A stretch of 12,423 bases of DNA, taken from contig JAISNG010000191.1 in NCBI GenBank assembly GCA_031276365.1, positions 1 to 12,423 on the forward strand, read 5' to 3'. Below, piece by piece: positions 1 through 5,106 of the stretch (the stretch's first letter is position 1; the number at the start of each line of letters is the position of its first letter). This DNA comes from Campylobacteraceae bacterium. GTDB lineage: Bacteria; Campylobacterota; Campylobacteria; Campylobacterales; Campylobacteraceae. The notes below the pieces were generated by a model, which saw only the letters and a program-made list of their open reading frames with translations, was not told where the DNA came from and searched no databases. The translations under genes were made by a program, and so were the position numbers.

Positions 1-8
1 CCCCCCCC
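1..8. repeat. Homopolymeric C/G tract inside the partial gene
   Basis: Eight consecutive C on the plus strand, so G in the coding direction of the leftward gene. The tract touches the window edge, so its true length is unknown. It sits at codons 16-18, just after the hydrophobic core of the signal peptide. In an AT-rich genome a run this long is unlikely by chance. In Campylobacter and Helicobacter such G tracts slip during replication and switch surface genes on and off; that function is inferred here. Confidence 0.75.
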
Positions 9-55
9 GCAGCTAATACACTCATAAGTGAAATAGCATGAAAGACTTTTTTCAT
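1..55 (-). CDS. Partial exported protein, signal peptide only, phase-variable candidate
   Basis: Only the first 18 codons are in the window. They read MKKVFHAISLMSVLAAGG, a basic start followed by a hydrophobic stretch, which is a typical Sec signal peptide. A strong Shine-Dalgarno (AAGGAG) lies a few bases upstream of the ATG at 55. The reading frame then enters a run of at least eight G at the window edge. The gene is divergent from a PepSY-type iron-linked membrane protein and has a Fur-box-like palindrome 50-64 bases upstream. A TonB-dependent siderophore receptor or another iron-regulated envelope protein would fit this place, but nothing in the visible residues proves it. The start is well supported; the product is unknown. 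Confidence 0.7.
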   Translation of the reverse strand, partial: MKKVFHAISLMSVLAAGG

Positions 56-104
56 TTTTTCTCCTTGCGAAATTTTGTGTGCATGTTTGGATATATAATA
101 ATAT

Positions 105-119
105 TGATAATTATTATTA
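105..119. promoter_or_regulatory. Fur-box-like operator
   Basis: The sequence TGATAATTATTATTA matches the 7-1-7 Fur consensus TGATAATnATTATCA at 13 of 14 defined positions. It is embedded in a wider near-palindrome at 95-120 (arms ATAATAATA and TATTATTAT). It lies 50-64 bases upstream of the leftward start codon and overlaps the likely -35/-10 zone of that gene (for example TATTAT near 95-100, minus strand). It would repress the leftward gene when iron is plentiful and may also act on the divergent PepSY gene. The AT-rich background makes chance matches easier, so this is strong but not proven. Confidence 0.6.
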
Positions 120-144
120 TACATAAAGCGGAAGTCTATCAAAA

Positions 145-165
145 ATAAGATAAAAATAATCTTAT
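145..165. promoter_or_regulatory. Second palindrome, weaker Fur-like site
   Basis: Perfect 7-base arms ATAAGAT (145-151) and ATCTTAT (159-165) flank a 7-base A/T spacer. The centre (148-162) matches the 7-1-7 Fur consensus at about 10 of 14 positions. It sits on the side of the divergent region nearer the PepSY gene, so the two sites could give each gene its own operator. It could also be a site for another dimeric repressor. Confidence 0.35.
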
Positions 166-223
166 AAAGAATATGCTTAATGATAAATAGTCTCATTTTT
201 GTTGCACATCATTTACAAAACGC

Positions 224-253
224 TATTTTTTAGGACTTTTTTTAGTGTACAAT
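224..253 (+). promoter_or_regulatory. Candidate promoter of the PepSY gene
   Basis: Two T tracts about one helical turn apart precede TACAAT at 248-253, which matches the -10 consensus TATAAT at five of six positions. This T-rich upstream pattern without a clear -35 box is typical of housekeeping promoters in Campylobacter and Helicobacter. Transcription would start near 260. The octamer TGTACAAT occurs again at 291-298, offering a second but poorer candidate. Confidence 0.4.
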
Positions 254-340
254 TCTAAGTTCCAAATTAATATTTTTTAAGGTAGAAAAATGTACAATCC
301 ATTTTTATGATACTGAAAATCAATACATATACAAAATCTC

Positions 341-346
341 AGGAGG
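341..346 (+). promoter_or_regulatory. Shine-Dalgarno that decides the PepSY start
   Basis: A perfect AGGAGG is followed by five bases and an in-frame TTG at 352. The upstream in-frame ATG at 307 has no comparable site. This site is the main reason for placing the start at 352. Confidence 0.7.
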
Positions 347-351
347 TTTTT

Positions 352-1464
352 TTGCTTAATATATTTAAAAAAAGCTGGTGGTTCAATATCCACATGATAC
401 TTGGACTTTTACTCGGTATCACTATCGCGATAGTCGGTGTAACGGGTGCTCTACTCTCATATCGCCCCGAAATAATGGCTCTTATCAACTCTGAGAGCTT
501 GTATGTAGAAAAAACAACACAAAAGCCTTTGGCTCTTGCCCAAATAGTTGAAGAGGTCTCAAAACAATACACAAACATATCCATCAGTACATTTACGATA
601 TATGCCGATGAAACAAGGTCTATAGCTATAAATAGCGGTGGACACGGACGCGTTGGGTATTTTGTCAATCCTTACAACGGCGAAATATTGCCGAACATGA
701 AAGGCAATGAGTTTTTCGGCACAGTATTGAGCCTGCATAGATGGATGACTTTTCAAGGTCTAAACACAACGGGCAAACAGGTGGTAGCGATATCAACTAT
801 AGCTATTATCATACTCTCAATAAGCGGACTTTGGCTCTATCTGCCGACCATGAGGCGAAATTTTTTCAAGAGTTTAACGATAAATTTTAAAAGAGGCTGG
901 TTCGCGATTTTGTATAAATTGCATCTTGTTATCGGTGTTTATACTCTAATATTTGTCTTGATAATGTGCCTAACAGGACTTTACTGGAGTTATGGCTGGT
1001 ACAGAACTATGCTCTATAAAATAGCTGGAGTTGAACAGCCCGTACGCACGAATATGCAGCGCCAACAACCGAAAGTACAGAGCGTTGATGACGTGAGTTA
1101 TCTTGATACGATTTATATGACATTTAAGGATAATATTGGTGAAAATTACACAAGTATAACTCTAAATACAGTCGCACAAAACGGTACATATCCCATATTT
1201 TATCAAAATGACGACGGCGATATAACAAGAGTGCAGGTAGATATAGAAAAAAACAAAATTATATTTAATAACAGAGCTAAAGAGCAAACATTGGGCGAAA
1301 AATTTATCTCAAGTATTTATCCTCTGCACAGCGGGTATTTTTTCGGAGAGATAGGAAAATTTTTATGGTGCATCTCATCAGCAGTTATGGCGCTGTTCAT
1401 GATAAGCGGTTATATAATGTTTTACAAAAGGATAAAAGCAAAAATAGCGGCTCATAAAAAATGA
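352..1464 (+). CDS. PepSY-domain membrane protein, PiuB/FoxB-like
   Basis: An inner-membrane protein with four predicted helices. Numbered from the alternative ATG at 307, the helices are at about 29-51, 159-180, 204-228 and 351-373, with PepSY-like periplasmic segments between helices 1 and 2 and helices 3 and 4. Histidines recur at the helix borders: H29 (NIHMILGLLLG), H144 (LHRWMTF), H206 (KLHLVIGVY) and H341 (YPLHSGYFFG). This is the pattern of PiuB/FoxB-type proteins; FoxB-like members bind heme and are linked to reduction of ferric siderophores. The Fur-like sites and the divergent exported-protein gene support a role in iron uptake. The TTG at 352 is chosen because of the perfect Shine-Dalgarno before it, and it gives the short N-terminus MLNIFKKSWWF usual for the family (370 residues). 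The ATG at 307 would give 385. Family assignment is firm, the substrate unknown. Confidence 0.88.
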   Translation: MLNIFKKSWWFNIHMILGLLLGITIAIVGVTGALLSYRPEIMALINSESLYVEKTTQKPLALAQIVEEVSKQYTNISISTFTIYADETRSIAINSGGHGRVGYFVNPYNGEILPNMKGNEFFGTVLSLHRWMTFQGLNTTGKQVVAISTIAIIILSISGLWLYLPTMRRNFFKSLTINFKRGWFAILYKLHLVIGVYTLIFVLIMCLTGLYWSYGWYRTMLYKIAGVEQPVRTNMQRQQPKVQSVDDVSYLDTIYMTFKDNIGENYTSITLNTVAQNGTYPIFYQNDDGDITRVQVDIEKNKIIFNNRAKEQTLGEKFISSIYPLHSGYFFGEIGKFLWCISSAVMALFMISGYIMFYKRIKAKIAAHKK

Positions 1465-1515
1465 TATTTGTCCCGCTACGTCGTAAGCAATGATCTTACA
1501 AAGCAAGTGCATATC

Positions 1516-1562
1516 GTGAGGAAACAAATGGTTTTCGGCAAAATGATATTTGCAAGGCAAAT
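1516..1562 (+). repeat. ~45-bp interspersed repeat, copy 1
   Basis: Shares with two other copies the layout: a purine-rich GAGGAAACAAA-type start, then TTTTCGGCAAAA, then GATATTTGCAAGGCAA. Direct orientation. A shorter, weaker relative lies at about 1482-1507 (GTAAGCAATGATCTTACAAAGCAAG-like). Confidence 0.55.
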
Positions 1563-1791
1563 AAAATCATCTTTTTGTCGTTTTCGCGCCCTTCCGTCAT
1601 TCTCGCATTAGTTATACCCATTTTGCCGCCCTCCATGCGATGCCTGTAAAAACAAGCGAAGCGCTTTTGGCTTATTGAAATATTTCCTTAAAAACTGGTG
1701 TACAAAAGAGACTTTGCAAATAGACAATATACTTATAAAAGAGAGTTGGCGTTTCGCTGTCCATCGCTTTTGTTTTTAGTTTGGATTCCCG

Positions 1792-1837
1792 CTTGCCTCG
1801 CAAATATCGTTTTCTGCGAAAACTCTTTGCTCGTTGC
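1792..1837 (-). repeat. ~45-bp interspersed repeat, copy 2 (inverted)
   Basis: Read on the minus strand it gives GCAACGAGCAAAGAG, then TTTTCGCAGAAAACGA, then TATTTGCGAGGCAAG, the same order as the copies at 1516 and 2651. An internal stem GTTTTC/GAAAAC (1809-1814 and 1818-1823) is present. On the minus strand it runs into GCGGGAATCC, a tag common in REP-type elements. Confidence 0.55.
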
Positions 1838-1888
1838 AGAAATGACGGAGAGGAAGATATCTGCCAGCGCTCTTTCAGCCATTCCTGT

Positions 1889-1906
1889 ACGAACGATACG
1901 ATATTA
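1889..1906 (-). repeat. 18-bp repeat core, inverted copy
   Basis: On the minus strand TAATATCGTATCGTTCGT. Plus-strand relatives are at 2132-2149 (TAATGTCATATCGTTCAC), 2320-2337 (TAACATCGTATCGTTCGC) and 2531-2548 (TAACGTCGTATCGTTTAT). The inverted placement argues against simple tandem slippage as the only origin. Confidence 0.55.
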
Positions 1907-2004
1907 GCCATCATTATGAGGCGGACTGACATCCAACTACATGAAAAAATATAAAACGTCAATCTCTTTCATGAACGTATTATTATTTACAAAATTTCTT
2001 TTAG

Positions 2005-2024
2005 ATACCCGTTTTCACGGGTAT
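2005..2024. repeat. REP-like perfect hairpin
   Basis: Arms ATACCCGT (2005-2012) and ACGGGTAT (2017-2024) pair perfectly around a TTTC loop and are followed by GACGGAG. The form (arm, loop, arm, then GACGG) resembles the widespread ATTCCCG...CGGGAATGACGG repeats of proteobacteria. No T tract follows on the plus strand, so it is unlikely to be a terminator in that direction. Confidence 0.5.
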
Positions 2025-2026
2025 GA

Positions 2027-2093
2027 CGGAGAGAAATTTTCATATTATTTATATATTTTCACAAATATGACGAAATAGGTATTTGTTCGTTGG
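2027..2093 (+). repeat. Direct repeat A, copy 1
   Basis: Begins CGGAGAGAAATTTTCATATT and ends in GAAATAGGTATTTGTTCGTTGG. It pairs with 2160-2226, 133 bases downstream, with roughly nine tenths of positions identical by eye and two single-base indels. Confidence 0.6.
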
Positions 2094-2159
2094 TCGCAGG
2101 AATGACGGAAAAAATATAATCTAATAATAATTAATGTCATATCGTTCACGTTGTAACAA

Positions 2160-2226
2160 CGGAGAGAAAATTTTCATATTATTTGCATATTTTACAAATA
2201 TTATGAAATAGGTATTTGTTCATTGG
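2160..2226 (+). repeat. Direct repeat A, copy 2
   Basis: Begins CGGAGAGAAAATTTTCATAT and ends in GAAATAGGTATTTGTTCATTGG; partner of 2027-2093. The same start motif recurs in weaker form at about 2382 (TGGAGAAAAATTTTCGTATT), hinting at a third unit. Confidence 0.6.
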
Positions 2227-2252
2227 TTGCGGGGATAACAAAGAAAATGCGC

Positions 2253-2287
2253 GCATTCCTTATGATAAATTCCAAGCAAAAGGCTAT
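2253..2287 (+). repeat. 35-bp direct repeat B, copy 1
   Basis: Begins GCATTCCTTATGATAA and ends CCAAGCAAAAGGCTAT; 33 of 35 positions match 2442-2476, which lies 189 bases downstream. This is the best conserved pair in the region. Confidence 0.65.
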
Positions 2288-2441
2288 AATACGTACAGAA
2301 ATATAGCCCGATAATAAACTAACATCGTATCGTTCGCATAAAACAAATCAAACACGCTCGCATTGTTCGGTCATTAAACAATGGAGAAAAATTTTCGTAT
2401 TGTTTACAGATTTTCATGAGAATGACATGGAGAATACACTC

Positions 2442-2476
2442 GCATTCCTTATGATAATCTCCAAGCAAAAGGCTAT
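2442..2476 (+). repeat. 35-bp direct repeat B, copy 2
   Basis: Partner of 2253-2287 with two mismatches. Each copy is followed within about 90 bases by the 18-bp core (2320 and 2531), so the two copies belong to longer units of about 190-210 bp. Confidence 0.65.
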
Positions 2477-2650
2477 CGCACGCACGGTTATTACAAAAAA
2501 GAAAACATTTGCATTTCTCATGATAACGATTAACGTCGTATCGTTTATGACGGTAGTGTTTTTATCAAAATACAAAAAGGGAAGTTTTTACATAAAAGAC
2601 ACGCTCTTTTGATTTGCATAACACGCTTTTTTCGCTTCTGCGTAACTCCC

Positions 2651-2694
2651 GCGAAGAACAAAAGATTTTCAGTAAACGATATTTGCAAAGCAAG
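2651..2694 (+). repeat. ~45-bp interspersed repeat, copy 3
   Basis: GCGAAGAACAAAAGATTTTC followed by AGTAAACGATATTTGCAAAG and CAAG. It aligns with the copies at 1516 (+) and 1792 (-) with a few substitutions and small indels. Confidence 0.55.
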
Positions 2695-2761
2695 TAAATT
2701 TCTCTCTGTTCATGAGAGAATGAGCGCAATCATAAAACATTTGTAAAAAAATATGAAGATT

Positions 2762-2799
2762 AAAAAAAGTAAAGCAAGACGAAAACCGAAGTTTTCGCC
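2762..2799 (-). terminator. Rho-independent terminator with UUCG loop
   Basis: On the minus strand a 9-bp stem GGCGAAAAC/GTTTTCGTC (one G-U pair) closes on a TTCG loop, that is C(UUCG)G, an especially stable tetraloop. Several T-rich bases follow, ending in a run of seven T at 2768-2762. It starts 12 bases after the DUF805 stop codon and so ends that transcript. Confidence 0.75.
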
Positions 2800-2810
2800 T
2801 GAGATTGGAG

Positions 2811-3185
2811 TTATTCGCCTTTAGGATTTGCTCCGTATTGGTTTTCTCCTCTTTCGCTGTCTGTCGCGGCAAGAATGATAAACCATATAATTCCCACTAT
2901 AGGAATAAGAGTAATAAGCACCCACCAGCCGCTCTTTCCTATGTCATGCAATCTTCTGACTGCAAGTCCCAAAGATGGCAAAATGATAGCAAGGTTATAT
3001 AAAAGACCCAACAATGCAAAGCCTATTATATTGACAAAAATAATAGCATCAACTATTGAAATCGCAATTGAAACTATAATGTTACTCAATACGAAAAACC
3101 AATACGCGCTCCTCCTCGCCCTTCCATTAAAATCAAAATAATGATTTTTAATGGCATCCAAATAATACTGCACCAACTGATTCAT
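2811..3185 (-). CDS. DUF805 family small membrane protein
   Basis: A 124-residue protein with hydrophobic segments at about 28-50, 52-70 and 86-107. It shows the marks of DUF805 (YhaH-type) proteins: GRARRSAYWFF (residues 21-31), the conserved PSLGLAVRRLHDIGKSGWW block (70-88) and the C-terminal GENQYGANPKG. The family is widespread in bacterial inner membranes and its biochemical role is not established. The ATG at 3185 has AAAGGAG five bases upstream. A perfect -10 TATAAT (3218-3213) and the terminator just downstream suggest it can be transcribed alone, although no terminator is visible after bioB, so read-through is possible. Confidence 0.9.
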   Translation of the reverse strand: MNQLVQYYLDAIKNHYFDFNGRARRSAYWFFVLSNIIVSIAISIVDAIIFVNIIGFALLGLLYNLAIILPSLGLAVRRLHDIGKSGWWVLITLIPIVGIIWFIILAATDSERGENQYGANPKGE

Positions 3186-3212
3186 CCATGCTCCTTTAGA
3201 AAATAATTCAAA

Positions 3213-3218
3213 ATTATA
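3213..3218 (-). promoter_or_regulatory. -10 box of the DUF805 gene
   Basis: TATAAT on the minus strand, an exact consensus match, 28 bases upstream of the start codon and preceded by an A/T tract. The 5' leader would be about 20 bases. The intergenic region is only 81 bases. Confidence 0.5.
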
Positions 3219-3266
3219 TGCGCATTAGATTAATAATTTTTTATACTTATGTAATATAAAATTAAA

Positions 3267-4103
3267 TTAATGACAGACTACGGCTATATCCATTCCATAT
3301 TTTCGTATCATCTCTATATCTTTTTCACTCTCACCGCCGTCTGCATTCAGATAACCGCCTATGATTATAGCGTCTATTCCTGCGTCAAACATCTCTTTTT
3401 GCTCACCGCCGAAGACTGCTTCTCTGCCGCCTGCCATCATAAGCCTTGTATCTTGCAGATAGCTTTTGGCAAGCTTGATGCACTCCAGCGCTTCATCTCT
3501 TTTCATAACATCTTTTTTGATAGGCAAAGCAGGGTTTGGAATATAAAAATTTATCGGCGAAGTAAAAGGTTTCAAGGAGGCTACGGCTTTGTAAAACTCC
3601 TCTCTGTCTTTCCAGCTCTCGCCTATGCCCATAATGCCGCCAACACACAGCATAAGCCCAACGCTTGCGGCATTTTCACAAGTGCTGTAACGCTCATTCC
3701 AAGTATGAGTTGTGCAAATTTTTGGGAAAAAATCCTTTGAAGTTTCAAGGTTGTGATTGTAACTATCAACTCCTGCATTTTTAAGCTCTCTTAACGACTC
3801 TTTGTCCGCGCTTCCGCAACAAGCTATCAGGTGAAAGTCAAATCTATCCTTTACCGCTCTTGCCGCGCGGCTTATGTATTCCGTCTTTTGCGAAGTCAAA
3901 GAGCGTCCCGCTGTTACAAGACAAAACCCAAGCGCGCCGACATCGGCAAAGTATTCGGCTTCTTTCACTATTTCGCTGATTGGCTTGTCTTTATAAATCT
4001 CAACGCCTGTTTTGTATTTGTAACTTTGCATACAGTACGCGCAATCCTCCTTGCATCCGCCGTTACTTACGTTGCAGATTGAACACAAAAATATCTCACG
4101 CAT
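3267..4103 (-). CDS. bioB: Biotin synthase, short Campylobacterota type
   Basis: Radical SAM enzyme that inserts sulfur into dethiobiotin in the last step of biotin synthesis. The [4Fe-4S] motif CKEDCAYC has cysteines at 17, 21 and 24. Candidate ligands of the second cluster are C61 (GFCLVTAGRS), C95 or C96 (LIACCGSAD) and C153 (LMLCVGG), with an arginine in the DTRLMMAGGRE block. YNHNLETS (115-122) is the family substrate-site motif. The length, 278 residues, fits the short forms of Helicobacter and Campylobacter. The ATG at 4103 is chosen because it overlaps the corA stop as TAATG and gives the family N-terminus MREIFLCSICNVS; an in-frame GTG at 4112 would add three residues. No other biotin gene is present. 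Last gene of the apparent operon. Confidence 0.95.
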   Translation of the reverse strand: MREIFLCSICNVSNGGCKEDCAYCMQSYKYKTGVEIYKDKPISEIVKEAEYFADVGALGFCLVTAGRSLTSQKTEYISRAARAVKDRFDFHLIACCGSADKESLRELKNAGVDSYNHNLETSKDFFPKICTTHTWNERYSTCENAASVGLMLCVGGIMGIGESWKDREEFYKAVASLKPFTSPINFYIPNPALPIKKDVMKRDEALECIKLAKSYLQDTRLMMAGGREAVFGGEQKEMFDAGIDAIIIGGYLNADGGESEKDIEMIRKYGMDIAVVCH

Positions 4104-5062
4104 TAAATCCACCCTTTTTTCTTAAAAACCAAAATCGGCGTTGCAGCTGATAGTATCATGAGTATGATAGACAGAGCATATCCGTATTGCCAGCTAAGTT
4201 CGGGCATTATCTTGAAGTTCATGCCGTAAATGCTCGCTATCAAAGTCGGCGGCAAAAATATAACATTGACAATCGTAAATATCTTGATGACTTTATTTTG
4301 TTCAATAGACAAAGTGCCCAAAAATATATTTTGCAGGTAGTCCAGCCTCTCAAAATTAAAATCCGTATGTTCAATGAGCGAACGGACGTCTTTTAGCATT
4401 ATGGTTATCTCGTTTTTCAAAGTTTCTGGAAATTTGGAAGATTTTAAAAGCGAAGTTAAAATACGCTGTTTATCAGTTACGTTTTCGCGTATTTTCATAT
4501 TCAAATCCTCAAATACGGAGATTTTCTCCAATATCTCTTCATCTTCCTCATTTACTGTATCAGCAAAAACCTGCCGTCTGACTTTCGTTATTTCACGCGC
4601 CAAAACCTCTATAGTATCAGCATCCGCATCAATCCTAATATCAATGATTTTTGTGAAAATATCAAATCCATCCTTCAAATCCTTGTGTGAAACGAACAGT
4701 TTGTTTGTAAATTCGTCAAAACTTTTGAGTGATTTATAGCGGATAGATATCAAAAGCTTGTCCTGAAGCATGAAAGAAACCGTTTCATTGTAGGGATTTT
4801 CATCGTTATTAACAAGAAAATAGCTGTTTATCTCTATCCTATCGCCCTCTTCCCAATACCTTGAGCTTATCTCTATCTCTTCACTCTCTTGCTTTGTAGG
4901 AAACTCCATGCTAAAAAGCTTCTCTATGGCGCGAATCTCACTTATGGTTGGAGTGAGCATATCTATCCAGATAACGTTTTGCAGTCTTGCATCATCTTTA
5001 AGCATACTAATATCGTTCATGACATCAAGGCGTTTTCCGCCTTTCAAATAATATCTAACCAT
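4103..5062 (-). CDS. corA: CorA family magnesium/cobalt transport protein
   Basis: Pentameric divalent-cation channel of the inner membrane; CorA proteins carry Mg2+ and often Co2+ or Ni2+. The signature YGMNF is at 279-283 at the end of helix 1 (about 260-278), followed by the short periplasmic loop KIMPELSWQYG and helix 2 (293-313). The C-terminus is basic (FKKKGWI). The first 250 residues form the cytoplasmic domain, with a long helical, charged stretch from about 150 to 250. At 319 residues the gene is full length. The ATG at 5062 has AAAGGAG seven bases upstream. Its stop codon is shared with the bioB start (TAATG), so the two are probably translationally coupled. The ion is not determined by sequence; the cobalamin genes upstream make cobalt worth considering. 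Confidence 0.95.
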   Translation of the reverse strand: MVRYYLKGGKRLDVMNDISMLKDDARLQNVIWIDMLTPTISEIRAIEKLFSMEFPTKQESEEIEISSRYWEEGDRIEINSYFLVNNDENPYNETVSFMLQDKLLISIRYKSLKSFDEFTNKLFVSHKDLKDGFDIFTKIIDIRIDADADTIEVLAREITKVRRQVFADTVNEEDEEILEKISVFEDLNMKIRENVTDKQRILTSLLKSSKFPETLKNEITIMLKDVRSLIEHTDFNFERLDYLQNIFLGTLSIEQNKVIKIFTIVNVIFLPPTLIASIYGMNFKIMPELSWQYGYALSIILMILSAATPILVFKKKGWI

Positions 5063-5094
5063 ATCCGCGCTCCTTTCTATATAAATAGAGCAAA

Positions 5095-5100
5095 ATTATA
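5095..5100 (-). promoter_or_regulatory. Candidate internal -10 box before corA
   Basis: Exact TATAAT on the minus strand in the 44-base gap between the efflux gene and corA. Transcription would start near 5088, just ahead of the corA Shine-Dalgarno. It could give corA-bioB a supply of transcript independent of metH. There is no clear -35 box and the region is AT-rich. Confidence 0.35.
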
Positions 5101-5106
5101 ATTCTT

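Larger units (their letters stand above)
1465..2761. repeat. Gene-free mosaic of degenerate repeats
   Basis: About 1.3 kb with no credible gene. The open frames here are short, lack good ribosome binding sites and resemble no family. The stretch is built from diverged repeats in both orientations: a ~45-bp repeat (1516-1562, 1792-1837, 2651-2694), an 18-bp core (1889-1906, 2132-2149, 2320-2337, 2531-2548), direct-repeat pairs (2027-2093 with 2160-2226; 2253-2287 with 2442-2476), a hairpin (2005-2024) and several AATGACGGA-like tags (minus 1593-1606; plus 1836-1850, 2021-2031, 2096-2109). It looks like a graveyard of short non-coding mobile or REP-type elements. No terminator for the PepSY gene was seen at its left end. 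Confidence 0.7.

Noticed and set aside
1498..1560. Terminator for the PepSY gene
   Set aside because: No GC-rich stem followed by a T run could be found shortly after 1464; the weak stems seen belong to repeats.
1672..1962. 96-codon minus-strand open frame in the repeat island
   Set aside because: It runs through inverted repeat copies, has no good ribosome site and its translation resembles no protein family; the peptide is what such repeats give by chance.
2027..2555. Possible CRISPR array because of regularly spaced repeats
   Set aside because: Repeat copies differ from one another, spacing is uneven (133, 188-189 and 211 bases), and no cas gene is present.
2400..2612. 70-codon plus-strand open frame
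   Set aside because: It covers the 35-bp repeat and an 18-bp core, lacks a Shine-Dalgarno and is of low-complexity composition.
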